Assembly (NCBI RefSeq): GCF_000657795.2
Contig: NZ_JHEP02000003.1
Span: 124,001 to 188,000, forward strand
Origin: Bordetella pseudohinzii
Lineage (GTDB): Bacteria; Pseudomonadota; Gammaproteobacteria; Burkholderiales; Burkholderiaceae_B
Direction of reading: 5' to 3'
Length of the DNA: 64,000 nt
Each line of letters starts with the position of its first letter. The stretch's first letter is position 1. Made by a program: the position numbers and the translations under genes. This document shows positions 47,785-58,821 of this stretch, one piece after another. The notes beneath the pieces are model-generated. The model had not been told where the DNA came from. It saw only the letters and a program-made list of their open reading frames with translations, and made no database searches.

Positions 47785-47839
47785 ATTATAGAGGGGCCCG
47801 CGCCTTGCCCCCGCAAGGCGGCCCGGGAGGGGGCCGCCT
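47785..47839 (-). promoter_or_regulatory. Gap between mlaC and the ABC exporter: hairpin and possible -10
   Basis: On the minus strand a GC-rich stem (AAGGCGGCCC and its near complement, about 47815-47839) could end mla transcripts. TATAAT (47790-47785) could start the ABC-ibaG-murA-his array, but no good -35 is visible. Confidence 0.35.
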
Positions 47840-47851
47840 GCCGCCGCAATC

Positions 47852-48478
47852 CTATTGGTTGCGGCGGTTCAGGGCGTCGATCAGGCCGTCGATGCCGCTT
47901 TGGTTGATCTGCTGGGCGAACTGGTTGCGGTAGTTTTCGATCAGCCAGATGCCTTCGACGTTCAGGTCGTAGATGCGCCAGCCCTGGGGGCTCTTTTCGA
48001 GGCGGTAATCCACCTGGACGGGCTGGGAGTTGGTCTGGCTGATGAGCGAGCGCACGACCACGTCGTTGGCGTTGGGGTCGCCGCGCTGCGGCAGCAGCTG
48101 GATGGTGGTGCCGTTGTCCACCTTGATGAGCGCGCCGCTGTAGGTGCGCACCAGGGTGCCGCGGAAGGCCTCGGCCAGACGTTTTTTCTGGTCGTCCGTG
48201 GCCTGGCGCCAATAGCGGCCGGCGGCCAGCCGCGTGGTCTTCTCGAAATTGACGTAGGGCAGGATGTGCTGGTCGACCACCTGGTTGATGCGGCTCAGGT
48301 CGCCGGACTTCACGCCACGGTCGGCCTTCAGGACGTTGATCGTCTGATTGGCGGCATTCAGGACAAACTGGTCGGGCGCGCCCATGGGATCGGGCGTCTG
48401 GGCGGCCGCCGCGCCGCTCACGGCGAGGGCGCAGGCCAGCAAAACACGTTGCAGAAAAGCAAAAACAGAAAACCGCAT
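47852..48478 (-). CDS. mlaC: MLA periplasmic phospholipid-binding protein MlaC
   Basis: MlaC ferries phospholipids between the outer-membrane MlaA complex and the inner-membrane MlaFED complex. 208 residues, signal peptide ending AVSGAAAAQ, then the MlaC/Ttg2D domain (RYWRQATDDQKKRLAEAFRG). It is the last MLA gene; a STAS-domain mlaB would be expected to follow but is not seen. Confidence 0.93.
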   Translation of the reverse strand: MRFSVFAFLQRVLLACALAVSGAAAAQTPDPMGAPDQFVLNAANQTINVLKADRGVKSGDLSRINQVVDQHILPYVNFEKTTRLAAGRYWRQATDDQKKRLAEAFRGTLVRTYSGALIKVDNGTTIQLLPQRGDPNANDVVVRSLISQTNSQPVQVDYRLEKSPQGWRIYDLNVEGIWLIENYRNQFAQQINQSGIDGLIDALNRRNQ

Positions 48479-48504
48479 GGAAACTCCTTCTTTCTTGCCC
48501 GGCT

Positions 48505-49293
48505 TTACTTGGCCGGTTGCGTGGCGGCGGGGGCCGCCTTGGAGGACGTGTCGTCCTCGTCATCCTCATAGTTGGGCAGGCTCGACTCGTCGCCGACCCG
48601 GTCGCCGCGCACCATGGCCGCGCGGCGCTGCAGATAGGCGTCGCGCACGAAGCTGTAGGGGTCCAGCGCCACGCGGTCGACCGTGTCGGTGACATCCAGC
48701 AGGTTGGCGCGCGCGTCGATGAACTCCAGGCCCCACAGCGAATTGCGCAGGGGAACGTTGTCGATGGCGCCGACCGTGGCCAGCTGATTGCCGTTCCAGT
48801 CGCCGATCAGGCCGACGCCGTCGCGCACCGAGCTCGCGCCCCAGAAAGGCAGCACGAGGTAGGGGCCCTGGCCGAAGCCCCAGACGCCCAGCGTGGTGCC
48901 GAAGTCATTGGGGATCTTGCGCGCGCCATTCATGGAAGCGACGTCGATGCAGCCGCCCACGCCCATGGTGGTGTTGAACAGGAAGCGGCCCAGGGTGTTG
49001 ATGAAGTCGTGGCCGCGGCCTTGCAGCATGCTGTTGGCGCCGGCCCAGACATCGCCCAGGTTGCTGAACATATTGTGCACGCAGGTGCGCACCGGCGAGG
49101 GCACGACATAGGTATAGCCCTGGGCGACCGGCTTGAACAGGGCGCGGTCCACGGTGTCGTTGAATTTGTAGACGCCACGGTTGAAGCCCTCCCAGGGATC
49201 CCGGGGATCCGGGTGCTGCGGCGCGGCGCAGCCGGCCAGCACGGCGCCGGCCGCGGCGATGGTGATCAGTCGGGTGAGGGCTTGCATGTTCAT
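48505..49293 (-). CDS. mlaA: MLA outer-membrane lipoprotein MlaA (VacJ)
   Basis: 262 residues. The lipobox LAGC (Cys about 22) follows a signal peptide. The MlaA core has RDPWEGFNRGVYKFNDTVD and VPLRNSLWGLEFIDARANLL. It removes misplaced phospholipids from the outer leaflet. The acidic/Ala-rich C-terminal tail is variable. It lies between mlaD and mlaC. Confidence 0.94.
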   Translation of the reverse strand: MNMQALTRLITIAAAGAVLAGCAAPQHPDPRDPWEGFNRGVYKFNDTVDRALFKPVAQGYTYVVPSPVRTCVHNMFSNLGDVWAGANSMLQGRGHDFINTLGRFLFNTTMGVGGCIDVASMNGARKIPNDFGTTLGVWGFGQGPYLVLPFWGASSVRDGVGLIGDWNGNQLATVGAIDNVPLRNSLWGLEFIDARANLLDVTDTVDRVALDPYSFVRDAYLQRRAAMVRGDRVGDESSLPNYEDDEDDTSSKAAPAATQPAK

Positions 49294-49354
49294 GGTGTAA
49301 CGCGCCTTCGAGAGGTATTCGTATTTTTGACGATATGGCGCCGCGCGCCCGGGC

Positions 49355-49837
49355 TCAGGGGGCCGTGCCGGCCGCCGTACCTTGTTTTTCCGCCGTGCCG
49401 TACAGGAACTTGCTGATCAGCTGCTCCAGGACGACGGCGCTTTGTGTATAGCGGATTTTGCCGCCATCGGCAAAATTCTCCTCTTCGCTGCCGGGGGTGA
49501 CGCCGATGTATTGTTCGCCCAGCAGGCCCGAGGTCAGGATGCTGGCCGAAGAGTCCGAGGGGAATTGATATGGCGTTTCGAGGTCCATGGTGACCACGGC
49601 CTGGAAGCTCTTGTCATCGAAAGCGATGCGTGAGACACGGCCCACGACCACGCCGGCGCTCTTGACCGGGGCGCGCACTTTCAGGCCGCCGATATTGTCG
49701 AAATTGGCGCTGAGCGTGTAGGTGGGCGCAAAGGAGAAACTGCTCAGGTTGCCGGCGCGCAAGGCCAGGAACACCAGCGCCGCGGCGCCCAGCAGCACGA
49801 ACAGGCCAACCCAGAAATCGGTTTTTTCACGTGACAT
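49355..49837 (-). CDS. mlaD: MLA substrate-binding MCE protein MlaD
   Basis: 160 residues. A single N-terminal helix (FWVGLFVLLGAAALVFLALR) and one MCE domain (FDNIGGLKVRAPVKSAGVVV). MlaD hexamers sit on the MlaE permease and pass lipid to MlaC. Confidence 0.94.
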   Translation of the reverse strand: MSREKTDFWVGLFVLLGAAALVFLALRAGNLSSFSFAPTYTLSANFDNIGGLKVRAPVKSAGVVVGRVSRIAFDDKSFQAVVTMDLETPYQFPSDSSASILTSGLLGEQYIGVTPGSEEENFADGGKIRYTQSAVVLEQLISKFLYGTAEKQGTAAGTAP

Positions 49838-49849
49838 GATGAATCCGTA

Positions 49850-50632
49850 TCAATTGCCAAACATCAGGGCAGTCAGGAGAAAGTCCAGGCCCAGCACGGC
49901 CAGCGAGCCCACCACCACGGTGCGGGTGGTGGCGCGCGCCACGCCTTCGGGCGTGGGGCGGGCCTGCCAGCCTTCGTAAAGCGCCACCAGGGTGACGGTG
50001 ACGCCGAAGACCAGGCTCTTGATGACGCCGTTGGCGACGTCGTTCCAGACGTCGACGCCGTCTTGCATCTGCGACCAGAACGCGCCGGTGTCCACGCCGA
50101 TCATGACCACCCCGACAACCCAGCCGCCCAGGATGCCGACCATGGAGAAGACCGAGGCCAGGATGGGCATGGCGATGACGCCGCCCCAGAAGCGCGGCAC
50201 CAGCACCCGGCGCATGGGGTCGACCGCCATGACCTCCATGGCGGCGAGCTGTTCGCCGGCCTTCATGAGGCCGATCTCGGCGGTCAGCGAGGTGCCGGCG
50301 CGGCCGGCGAACAGGAGCGCGGTCACCACCGGCCCGAGCTCGCGCACCAGCGACAGGGCCACCAGCAGGCCGAGCGCCTCTTCGGAGCCATAGCGGTTGA
50401 GGGTGTAATAGCCTTGCAGGCCCAGCACGAACCCCACGAACATGCCGGACACGGCGATGATCAGCAGCGAATAGTTGCCGATGAAATGGACTTGCTGGGA
50501 CACCAGGCGCGGGCGCTGCAGGACGATGCCCGAGCGGGCCAGCACGGCGCCGAAAAACCGGGTGAAAAAGCCGACGCCGCGGATGGTGTTGCCCAATCCG
50601 GCGCCGATGGCGGTGATGAAACGGGCGCTCAT
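49850..50632 (-). CDS. mlaE: MLA ABC permease MlaE
   Basis: 260 residues with five to six helices. Typical of the family: the N-terminal amphipathic start, [20 protein letters not shown] and [20 protein letters not shown]. It overlaps mlaF by 4 bp. Confidence 0.95.
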   Translation of the reverse strand: MSARFITAIGAGLGNTIRGVGFFTRFFGAVLARSGIVLQRPRLVSQQVHFIGNYSLLIIAVSGMFVGFVLGLQGYYTLNRYGSEEALGLLVALSLVRELGPVVTALLFAGRAGTSLTAEIGLMKAGEQLAAMEVMAVDPMRRVLVPRFWGGVIAMPILASVFSMVGILGGWVVGVVMIGVDTGAFWSQMQDGVDVWNDVANGVIKSLVFGVTVTLVALYEGWQARPTPEGVARATTRTVVVGSLAVLGLDFLLTALMFGN

Positions 50633-51465
50633 GGTCTGCGTCCTTGCTGTTGCCCCAGCCAGGCCTGGAAGGCCGGCGTCTCCGGATAGCGGAAGGCCAC
50701 CGGCCCATCGGGCGCGCCGTCCAGGAACTGGCGGACATAGGGATCTTCGGAAGCGGCCAGCGTCTCGGGCGTGCCGGAGGCCTTCAGTTGGCCCTGCCCC
50801 ACCAGGTAGACGCGGTCGGCGATGGCGAAGGATTCCTGGATGTCATGGGTGATTAGGACCGAAGCGCAGTGCAGCCGGTCGGACAGATGCCGGATCAAGC
50901 GGGCCGTGATGCCCATGGAGATGGGGTCCAGGCCGGCGAAGGGCTCGTCATAGAGGATGAGCTCGGGCTCCAGGACGACGGCGCGGGCCAGGGCCACGCG
51001 GCGCGCCATGCCGCCCGAGATCTCGGCCACGCGCAGGTGGGCGGCGGCGCGCAGGCCGACGGCGTCGAGCTTGTCCAGCACTTTTTCGAGAACCTCGGCC
51101 TCGCTGCTGGCGGTGTGCTCGCGCAGCGGGAACGCGACGTTTTCGAAGACATTGAGGTCGGTAAAGAGCGCGCCCTGCTGGAACAGCACCCCCATGCGCT
51201 TGCGCAGGCCCTGCAGGGCCTGGGGGCTGGCGGTGGCGATGTCCTGGCCGAAAGCCTGGACTTCGCCCTGCTGGGCCAGGATCTGGCCGGTGGCCGCGCG
51301 CAGCAGCGTGGTCTTGCCCGAGCCCGAACCGCCCATGATGGCGACGACTTGGCCGGCATGGACTTCGAGCGTGATGCCCGAAAGCACCGTGAAGTCGCCA
51401 TAACCCAGCGCCACGTCCTGGCAGGACAGTACGAGATCCGAGCTGTTGCGAGTGGAAACGGGCAT
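50629..51465 (-). CDS. mlaF: MLA ABC ATPase MlaF
   Basis: 278 residues. Walker [11 protein letters not shown], signature [15 protein letters not shown], Walker [15 protein letters not shown] use the ATG at 51465 by homology; an ATG at 51537 (MTPLPTAT) is possible and has no better ribosome binding site. It is the first gene of mlaFEDAC. Confidence 0.93.
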   Translation of the reverse strand: MPVSTRNSSDLVLSCQDVALGYGDFTVLSGITLEVHAGQVVAIMGGSGSGKTTLLRAATGQILAQQGEVQAFGQDIATASPQALQGLRKRMGVLFQQGALFTDLNVFENVAFPLREHTASSEAEVLEKVLDKLDAVGLRAAAHLRVAEISGGMARRVALARAVVLEPELILYDEPFAGLDPISMGITARLIRHLSDRLHCASVLITHDIQESFAIADRVYLVGQGQLKASGTPETLAASEDPYVRQFLDGAPDGPVAFRYPETPAFQAWLGQQQGRRP

Positions 51466-51778
51466 GGGCAGCGGGTGGGTTGCTCGACGCCCCGCGGGAG
51501 ATAGCCCGGGCGCGGTCGCGGTTGGCAAAGGGGTCATTGTAGCCCGAGCCCCCTGGGCGCCGCGAGGGCGGCGCACCCATGGAACAGTGTTTTCCGATAG
51601 TCGGACGGGCCGAGAGCGGGCCCGGAAACAGTAAATTCAACACGACCCTAGGGACGTGACTGATTGCAGCGCGATGTTGCCGGACCGGCGCTGATAATAG
51701 CCGCTCCATTGTCAGGGTCTTTCGGCCCGGCGCAAAGTAGGACGCCCGGCCATCAGGGCCGGGCGGGCCGCGGCGGCC
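51466..51778 (-). other. Intergenic region between mlaF and ompW
   Basis: 313 bases without a supported gene. It should hold the mlaF promoter. CCCTAGGGACGTG at about 51647 shares a 12-mer with the region before rhlE. The ompW terminator is at 51743. Confidence 0.45.
51743..51765 (-). terminator. Hairpin after the OmpW gene
   Basis: CGCCCGGCC pairs with GGCCGGGCG around a 5-base loop. The minus strand that follows is only weakly T-rich. Confidence 0.55.
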
Positions 51779-52414
51779 TCAGAAGCGGTAGCCCACGCCG
51801 ATGGTGGCCACCCAGGGGTCGATACGGGCGGTGCCGACGCGCTCGCCGTTGAGTTTCACCTTGGACGAAATGTCGATGTAGCGCAGGTCGGCATTCATGA
51901 ACCAGCGTTCGCTGAGTTTGATGTCCACGCCGAGCTGGGCGGCAACGCCCCAGGAGTCCTTCAGCTTGAGATCCGAGCCGGACAGGGCGCCGGTGGTCTT
52001 GGTGTCGAAGAAATGGGTGTAGTTCAGGCCCACGCCGACATAGGGCTGGACGGTGCTGTCCGGCAGGAAATGCCATTGCAGGCTGAGCGTGGGCGGCAGG
52101 TGCTTGGTGCTGGCGATCTTGCCCAGGCCGCTGCCGCGGATGTCGTGCTCGAAGGGCCAGGCGCCCAGCAGTTCGATGCCGACGTTGCGCGTGGCCATAT
52201 AGGTGATGGTGAAGGACGGGCGGACGCTGTTATTGACGTCCAGGTCCACCGTGCCGTTGAGCACGCTGCCGTTATTGGATTTCGGGCGCACCTGCGTGGC
52301 GCCCACCTTGAACAGCCAATCGCCTTCTTCGTGGGCCTGGGCGGGGGTGGACAGGGCGGCGGCGCACAGCGCAGCCAGGACAATAGCGCGACCGCGCCCG
52401 GGAACCGAATGCAT
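51779..52414 (-). CDS. ompW: OmpW-family outer-membrane protein
   Basis: 211 residues. A signal peptide ends at STPAQAHEE. The OmpW eight-strand barrel is recognised from SVRPSFTITYMATRNVGIEL and LQWHFLPDSTVQPYVGVGLN, and it ends in Phe as outer-membrane proteins do. A perfect FNR-type palindrome lies 66 bp upstream of the start, consistent with oxygen control of OmpW seen in other bacteria. Confidence 0.92.
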   Translation of the reverse strand: MHSVPGRGRAIVLAALCAAALSTPAQAHEEGDWLFKVGATQVRPKSNNGSVLNGTVDLDVNNSVRPSFTITYMATRNVGIELLGAWPFEHDIRGSGLGKIASTKHLPPTLSLQWHFLPDSTVQPYVGVGLNYTHFFDTKTTGALSGSDLKLKDSWGVAAQLGVDIKLSERWFMNADLRYIDISSKVKLNGERVGTARIDPWVATIGVGYRF

Positions 52415-52479
52415 TTCCTCTCTCCAGATGTCGTGATGACGGTAGGGGCAGAGGTTCGCAGACGCCGGGCCGGGCGGCC

Positions 52480-52493
52480 TTGACCTGGGTCAA
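52480..52493 (-). promoter_or_regulatory. FNR/Anr-type operator before ompW
   Basis: TTGACCTGGGTCAA, a perfect palindrome that fits the TTGAC-N4-GTCAA variant of the FNR box. It is centred about 72 bp from the ompW start. Confidence 0.55.
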
Positions 52494-52553
52494 GTCCGCC
52501 GGACTCATGGCGCGGATGTGGGCATCGCGCGACAGCCCGGCGCGCCCAGAAAC

Positions 52554-52586
52554 AAGGCCGGCGGGCGCATGGCGCCGGCCGGCCTT
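52554..52586 (-). terminator. Terminator of gltBD
   Basis: A 15-bp stem with one mismatch (AAGGCCGGC and its complement at the ends) around a 3-base loop. On the minus strand TTGTTTCT follows. Confidence 0.65.
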
Positions 52587-52606
52587 GTGGCTGCAAGCCC
52601 GGAAAA

Positions 52607-54073
52607 TCAGCGCGGCAGCTCGGAGCTTCCCATCAGGAAGGCGTCCACGGAGCGGGCGCACTGGCGGCCTTCGCGGATGGCCCAGACCACCAGCGACTGT
52701 CCGCGGCGCATATCGCCGGCGGCGAAGACCTTGGGCACATTGGTCTGGTAGTCGTCGGTGTTGGCGCGCACATTGCCGCGCGGATCGCGGTCCACGCCAA
52801 AGGCGTCGAGCACGCTTTGCACCGGGGAGACAAAACCCATGGCCAGCAGCACCAGGTCCGCCTTGATCTCGAACTCGGAGCCTTCGATCTCGCGCATCTT
52901 CATTTGGCCGGTGGCTTCGTCCTTGACCCATTCGACGCGGGCGCCGACGAGTTTTTCGATCTTGCCATTGGCGCCCTTGAAGGCCTTGGTGGTGACCGAC
53001 CAGTCGCGCTGGCAGCCTTCTTCGTGCGAGGACGAGGTGCGCAGCTTGAGCGGCCAATAGGGCCAGACCATGGGCTTGTTCTCGTGCTCGGGCGGCTGGG
53101 GCAGCAGTTCGAACTGGGTCACCGACAGCGCGCCATGGCGGTTGCTGGTGCCCACGCAGTCCGAGCCGGTGTCGCCGCCGCCGATCACCACGACGTGCTT
53201 GCCGCGGGCCAGGGTCTGGTTGCTCAGGCGGTCGCCGGCCACGGCCTTGTTCTGCTGGCGCAGGAAGTCCATGGCGTAATAGACGCCTTCGAGTTCGCGG
53301 CCGGGCACGGGCAGGTCGCGCGGGGTTTCCGAGCCGCCGCTCATGACCACGGCGTCGAATTCGTCCAGCAGCGATTGCGGGGTGCGCACGCTCAGGCCGT
53401 CGGCGGCCGGGTCGCTGGCATTGCCGATGAAGGTCGAGGGCGCGAACTCCACGCCTTCGGCTTCCATTTGCACGATGCGGCGGTCGATCTGGGCTTTTTC
53501 GAGCTTGAAGTCGGGAATGCCGTAGCGCAGCAGGCCGCCGATGCGATCGCTCTTTTCGAAGACGGTCACGGCGTGGCCGGCGCGCGCCAGCTGCTGGGCG
53601 CAGGCCAGGCCGGCCGGGCCGGAACCCACCACGGCCACGCGCTTGCCGGTCTTGCGCGCCGGCAGCTTGGGCAGCACCCAGCCTTCGGCCCAGCCCTTGT
53701 CGATGATGGCGTGCTCGATGGACTTGATGCCCACGGCGTCGCTATTGATGTTCAAGGTACAGGCTGCTTCGCAGGGCGCCGGGCAGATGCGGCCGGTGAA
53801 CTCCGGGAAGTTGTTGGTCGAGTGCAGCACGTCCAGCGCCGCGCGCCAATCCTGGCGGTAGACCAGATCGTTCCAGTCCGGAATGATGTTGTTGACCGGG
53901 CAGCCGTTGTTGCAGAACGGGATGCCGCAGTCCATGCAGCGCGCCGCCTGTTGCTTGGCCTGGTCATCGTTCAGATGCAGGACGAATTCGCGCCAGTTCT
54001 TCAGGCGCTTTTGCGGAGCCTCCGACGCCTCTTGCAGGCGTTGATACTCCATGAAGCCAGTGATCTTTCCCAT
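52607..54073 (-). CDS. gltD: Glutamate synthase (NADPH) small subunit
   Basis: 488 residues. It takes electrons from NADPH and feeds GltB through FAD and [4Fe-4S] clusters. Cysteine clusters are [14 protein letters not shown] and [14 protein letters not shown] and NADPH sites are [14 protein letters not shown] and [11 protein letters not shown]. The ATG at 54073 lies 8 bp after gltB; the frame is open to 54118. Confidence 0.96.
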   Translation of the reverse strand: MGKITGFMEYQRLQEASEAPQKRLKNWREFVLHLNDDQAKQQAARCMDCGIPFCNNGCPVNNIIPDWNDLVYRQDWRAALDVLHSTNNFPEFTGRICPAPCEAACTLNINSDAVGIKSIEHAIIDKGWAEGWVLPKLPARKTGKRVAVVGSGPAGLACAQQLARAGHAVTVFEKSDRIGGLLRYGIPDFKLEKAQIDRRIVQMEAEGVEFAPSTFIGNASDPAADGLSVRTPQSLLDEFDAVVMSGGSETPRDLPVPGRELEGVYYAMDFLRQQNKAVAGDRLSNQTLARGKHVVVIGGGDTGSDCVGTSNRHGALSVTQFELLPQPPEHENKPMVWPYWPLKLRTSSSHEEGCQRDWSVTTKAFKGANGKIEKLVGARVEWVKDEATGQMKMREIEGSEFEIKADLVLLAMGFVSPVQSVLDAFGVDRDPRGNVRANTDDYQTNVPKVFAAGDMRRGQSLVVWAIREGRQCARSVDAFLMGSSELPR

Positions 54074-54081
54074 TTCGGTCC

Positions 54082-57000
54082 TCAGGCAGCCATTTGTTGC
54101 GGGTTGGCTGCACGCCACAATTCACCCAGGGCACGGCGGTATTCCGTCGGCATGACTTTGACGAACTTGCCGCGCGCGGCTTCCCAGTCGCCCAGGATTT
54201 CGCGGGCGCGGAAGCTGCCGGTGTAGCGGAAGTGGTCTTCCACCAGACGGCGCAGAATGGTTTCGTCGGTCTCGCGCTCGCCGCCGCGCTGCGCGCTGTG
54301 CCAGATTTCGATGTTGCCCGCGGCCTGTTGCTCGGCATGCGGGGCCACCGCCTCGAGTTCGACCATGGACAGGTTGCAGCGCTCCTTGAAGCTGCGATCC
54401 GGATCCCAGACATAGGCCACGCCGCCGGACATACCGGCGGCGAAGTTGCGCCCGGTCGTGCCCAGGACGACGACCGTGCCGCCGGTCATGTATTCGCAGC
54501 CATGGTCGCCCGTGCCTTCGACGACGGTCGCGGCGCCCGAGTTGCGCACCGCGAAGCGCTCGCCGGCCACGCCATTGAAGAAGGCTTCGCCGGCCAGCGC
54601 GCCGTACATGACGGTGTTGCCCGCAATGATGTGATCCGGGCCAAAGCCGCGGAAGTCATTGGGCGAGCGCACGATGATGCGGCCGCCCGACAGGCCCTTG
54701 CCGACATAGTCGTTGGCTTCGCCGACCAGGTCCATGGTGATGCCATGGGCCAGGAAGGCGCCGAAGCTCTGGCCGGCCGTGCCGTTGCACTGGATGTGGA
54801 TGGTGTCGTCGGGCAGGCCCTCGTGGCCGTAGCGCGCGGCCACCGCGCCGGACAGCATGGCGCCGATGGTGCGGTTGCGGTTGCGCACGGGGACGATGAA
54901 GGACACCTTCTCGCCGCGTTCGAGGGCGGGACGGGCGCGCTCGATCAGCTGGTGATCCAGGGCGCCGGACAGGCCGTGATCCTGTTCTTCGGTATGGCGC
55001 ACCGGGATGTCGGACGTCACGCGGTGGAAGACACGCTGGAAATCCAGGCCATGCGCCTTCCAGTGTTCGATGCCGGTGCGCATGTCGAGCAGGTCGGTGC
55101 GGCCGATCAGGTCGTCGAACTTGCGGATGCCCAGCTGGGCCATGATCTCGCGCACTTCTTCGGCGACGAAGAAGAAGTAGTTCACGACGTGCTCGGGCTT
55201 GCCCTGGAATTTCTTGCGCAGTTCGGGGTCTTGCGTGGCCACGCCCACCGGGCAGGTGTTCAGGTGGCACTTGCGCATCATGATGCAGCCTTCGACCACC
55301 AGCGGCGCGGTGGCGAAGCCGAATTCGTCGGCGCCCAGCAGCGCGCCGATGATGACGTCGCGGCCGGTCTTCATTTGGCCGTCGGCCTGCACGCGGATGC
55401 GGCTGCGCAGGCGGTTGAGCACCAGGGTCTGCTGGGTTTCGGCCAGGCCGAGCTCCCAGGGCGTGCCCGCGTGCTTGATGGACGAGACCGGCGAGGCGCC
55501 CGTGCCGCCGTCATGGCCGGCGATCACGACGTGGTCGGCCTTGGCCTTGGCCACGCCGGCGGCCACCGTGCCCACGCCCACTTCGGACACGAGCTTGACC
55601 GAGATCGAGGCGCGCGAATTGACGTTCTTCAGGTCGTGGATCAGCTGGGCCAGATCCTCGATGGAGTAGATGTCATGGTGCGGCGGGGGCGAAATCAGGC
55701 CCACGCCGGGCACGGAGTAGCGCAGCTTGGCGATGTATTCGGAGACCTTGTGGCCGGGCAGCTGGCCGCCCTCGCCGGGCTTGGCGCCCTGGGCCATCTT
55801 GATCTGGATCTGGTCGGCGCTGGACAGGTATTCGGCCGACACGCCGAAACGGCCCGAGGCCACCTGCTTGATGCGCGAACGCAGCGAGTCGCCCTTCTTG
55901 AGGGGCACATCGGCCTCGATGCGGTCGTGGCCCAGCAGCGAAGCCAGCGTGTCGCCTTCCTTGATGGTGCTCTTGCCCTTGCGCATCTCGGCGCGGTAGC
56001 GCAGCTCGTCCTCGCCGCCCTCGCCCGTGTTGGACTTGCCGCCGATGCGGTTCATGGCCACGGCCAGCACCGAGTGGGCCTCGGTGGAGATGGAGCCCAG
56101 CGACATGGCGCCGGTGGCGAAGCGCCGCACGATTTCCTTGGCCGGCTCGACCTCGTCCAGCGGAATGGCGCGGGCCGGGTCGACGCGGAACTCGAACAGG
56201 CCGCGCAGCGTCATGTGGCGGCGGCTCTGGTCGTTGATGATCTGCGCGTACTCTTTGTAGGTGCGGTAGTTGTTCGAGCGCGAGGCGTGCTGCAGCTTGG
56301 CGATCGAATCCGGCGTCCACATATGCTCTTCGCCGCGGATGCGGAAGGCGTATTCGCCGCCGGCGTCCAGGGCGTTTTCGAGCACCGGGTCGGCGCTGAA
56401 GGCGGCGCGGTGCATGCGCAGCGCCTCTTCGGCGACCTGGAAGATGCCGATGCCTTCGATATTGGAGGCGGTGCCGGTGAAGTATTTCTCGACCAGCTCG
56501 CGCTGCAGGCCGACGGCCTCGAAGATCTGGGCGCCGCAATAGGACATGAAGGTGGAGATGCCCATCTTGGACATCACCTTGTTCAGACCCTTGCCGATGG
56601 CCTTGATGTAGTTCTTGACGGCCTTATCGGGGCTGCTCATGCGGCCCAGCGATTCCAGCGCCAGATAGGGGTGGACGGCTTCGGCGCCGTAGCCGCCCAG
56701 GAGCGCGAAATGATGCACTTCGCGCGCCGAGCCGGTCTCCACGACCAGGCCGGTATTGGTGCGCAGGCCGGCGCGGATCAGGTGCTGGTGCACCGCCGAG
56801 GTGGCCAGCAGGGCCGGGATGGCGACGCGCTCGCTGTCGATCAGGCGGTCGGACACGATGAGGATGTTGTAACCGCTTTGCACCGCGTCCACGGCGCGGG
56901 CGCACAGCGCGGCCACGCGGGCTTCGATGCCTTCCGAGCCCCAGGCGGACGGATAGGTGATATCCAGTTCGTAGCTGCGGAATTTCTGGCCGGTGACCTG

Positions 57001-58821
57001 GTCGATGTCACGGATCTGCGCCATGGCGGCGAAATCCAGCACCGGCTGCGACACTTCGAGGCGCAGCGGCGGGTTGACGTTGTTGATGTCCAGCAGGTTG
57101 GGCTTGGGACCGATGAAGGACACCAGCGACATGACCATCTGTTCGCGGATCGGGTCGATCGGCGGGTTGGTCACCTGCGCGAACAGCTGGCGGAAATAGT
57201 TGTAGAACGGCTTGGCGCGGTTCGACAGCACGGCCAGGGGCGCGTCATTGCCCATGGAGCCGATGACTTCCTCGCCGGTGCTGGCCATGGGTTCCAGGAT
57301 GAACTTGTAGTCTTCCTGGGTCCAGCCGAAGGCCTGCTGGCGGTCCAGCAGCGCAACCGGGCTTTGCGTGGCCGGCGAGGCCGAGCGCGGCGCGGGCAGC
57401 GACTCCAGCTTGATCTGCAGGCGCTCGATCCATTGGCGGTAGGGGCGGCTGTTGGCCAGCTGCGACTTGATCTCGCTGTCGTCGATGATGCGGCCTTGTT
57501 CCAGGTCGATCAGGAACATCTTGCCGGGCTGCAGGCGCCATTTCTTGACGATGCGGTTCTCGGGGATGGACAGGGTGCCGGCCTCCGAGGCCATGATGAC
57601 CATGTCGTCGTCGGTGACCAGGTAGCGGGCCGGGCGCAGGCCGTTGCGGTCCAGGGTGGCGCCGATCTGGCGGCCATCGGTGAAGGCCACGGCGGCCGGA
57701 CCGTCCCAGGGCTCCATCATGGCCGCGTGGTATTCGTAGAAGGCGCGGCGGCTCTGGTCCATCTGCGTGTGCTGTTCCCAGGCTTCCGGGATCATCATCA
57801 TCATCGCGTGGGCCAGCGAATAGCCGGAGTTGACCAGCAGTTCCAGGCAGTTGTCGAAGGTGGCGGTGTCCGACTGGCCTTCGTAGACGATGGGGTAGAG
57901 CTTCTTGAGGTCGTCGCCCAGCACCGCCGACTGCATCATGCCTTCGCGGGCGCGCAGCCAGTTGAAATTGCCCTTGACCGTGTTGATTTCGCCGTTGTGG
58001 GCGATCATGCGGTAGGGGTGGGCCAGCGGCCAGGCCGGGAAGGTGTTGGTCGAGAAGCGCTGGTGCACCAGGGCCAGGGCCGAGACGGTGCGCGGATCGG
58101 CCAGGTCGCGGTAATAGCGGCCGACCTGGTCGGCCAGCAGCAGGCCCTTGTAGACCACGGTGCGCACCGAGGCCGAGGGCACGAAGTATTCCTTGCCGTG
58201 CGCCAGGTGCATGTTCTGGATGGCGTGGCTGGCGGTCTTGCGGATGACGTAGAGCTTGCGCTCCAGGGCATCGGGCACCATCACGTCGGCGCCGCGGCCG
58301 ATGAACAGCTGGCGGATGACCGGTTCGCAGTCGCTCACGGCCGGCGACATGGGCATGTCGCGGTCGACCGGCACGTCGCGCCAGCCCAGCACGGTCTGGC
58401 CTTCGGCGCGCACCGAGCGCTCCAGCTCTTGCTCGCAGGCCAGGCGGGAGGCGGTTTCCTTGGGCAGGAAGACCATGGCCACGCCGTACTCGCCGGGCGG
58501 CGGCAGGGTCACGCCCTGTTGGGCCATCTCGTCGCGGTAGAGGGTGTCGGGGATCTGGATCAGGATGCCCGCGCCGTCGCCCATCAGCTTGTCGGCGCCC
58601 ACGGCGCCGCGATGGTCGAGGTTTTCGAGGATCTTCAGGCCCTGCTGGATGATGGCGTGGCTCTTGCGGCCCTTGATATGGGCGACAAAGCCGACGCCGC
58701 AGGCGTCATGTTCGTTCAGGGGGCTGTACAGGCCCTGGGCGGCGGGCAGGCCGATGCGCGTGGCGTCGATGGCGACGGCCGCGACCGGGCGACAGGATTC
58801 TTTTTGGGGGGTATGGGACAT
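54082..58821 (-). CDS. gltB: Glutamate synthase (NADPH) large subunit
   Basis: 1579 residues. It makes two glutamates from glutamine and 2-oxoglutarate. The N-terminal propeptide ends before Cys41 (DACGVGF), the amidotransferase nucleophile. The synthase domain carries the FMN site and the 3Fe-4S cluster motif [15 protein letters not shown] glucan-binding-like central domain and C-terminal Gly-rich beta-helix complete it. It is first in gltBD; an AT-rich inverted repeat lies upstream. Confidence 0.97.
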   Translation of the reverse strand: MSHTPQKESCRPVAAVAIDATRIGLPAAQGLYSPLNEHDACGVGFVAHIKGRKSHAIIQQGLKILENLDHRGAVGADKLMGDGAGILIQIPDTLYRDEMAQQGVTLPPPGEYGVAMVFLPKETASRLACEQELERSVRAEGQTVLGWRDVPVDRDMPMSPAVSDCEPVIRQLFIGRGADVMVPDALERKLYVIRKTASHAIQNMHLAHGKEYFVPSASVRTVVYKGLLLADQVGRYYRDLADPRTVSALALVHQRFSTNTFPAWPLAHPYRMIAHNGEINTVKGNFNWLRAREGMMQSAVLGDDLKKLYPIVYEGQSDTATFDNCLELLVNSGYSLAHAMMMMIPEAWEQHTQMDQSRRAFYEYHAAMMEPWDGPAAVAFTDGRQIGATLDRNGLRPARYLVTDDDMVIMASEAGTLSIPENRIVKKWRLQPGKMFLIDLEQGRIIDDSEIKSQLANSRPYRQWIERLQIKLESLPAPRSASPATQSPVALLDRQQAFGWTQEDYKFILEPMASTGEEVIGSMGNDAPLAVLSNRAKPFYNYFRQLFAQVTNPPIDPIREQMVMSLVSFIGPKPNLLDINNVNPPLRLEVSQPVLDFAAMAQIRDIDQVTGQKFRSYELDITYPSAWGSEGIEARVAALCARAVDAVQSGYNILIVSDRLIDSERVAIPALLATSAVHQHLIRAGLRTNTGLVVETGSAREVHHFALLGGYGAEAVHPYLALESLGRMSSPDKAVKNYIKAIGKGLNKVMSKMGISTFMSYCGAQIFEAVGLQRELVEKYFTGTASNIEGIGIFQVAEEALRMHRAAFSADPVLENALDAGGEYAFRIRGEEHMWTPDSIAKLQHASRSNNYRTYKEYAQIINDQSRRHMTLRGLFEFRVDPARAIPLDEVEPAKEIVRRFATGAMSLGSISTEAHSVLAVAMNRIGGKSNTGEGGEDELRYRAEMRKGKSTIKEGDTLASLLGHDRIEADVPLKKGDSLRSRIKQVASGRFGVSAEYLSSADQIQIKMAQGAKPGEGGQLPGHKVSEYIAKLRYSVPGVGLISPPPHHDIYSIEDLAQLIHDLKNVNSRASISVKLVSEVGVGTVAAGVAKAKADHVVIAGHDGGTGASPVSSIKHAGTPWELGLAETQQTLVLNRLRSRIRVQADGQMKTGRDVIIGALLGADEFGFATAPLVVEGCIMMRKCHLNTCPVGVATQDPELRKKFQGKPEHVVNYFFFVAEEVREIMAQLGIRKFDDLIGRTDLLDMRTGIEHWKAHGLDFQRVFHRVTSDIPVRHTEEQDHGLSGALDHQLIERARPALERGEKVSFIVPVRNRNRTIGAMLSGAVAARYGHEGLPDDTIHIQCNGTAGQSFGAFLAHGITMDLVGEANDYVGKGLSGGRIIVRSPNDFRGFGPDHIIAGNTVMYGALAGEAFFNGVAGERFAVRNSGAATVVEGTGDHGCEYMTGGTVVVLGTTGRNFAAGMSGGVAYVWDPDRSFKERCNLSMVELEAVAPHAEQQAAGNIEIWHSAQRGGERETDETILRRLVEDHFRYTGSFRAREILGDWEAARGKFVKVMPTEYRRALGELWRAANPQQMAA

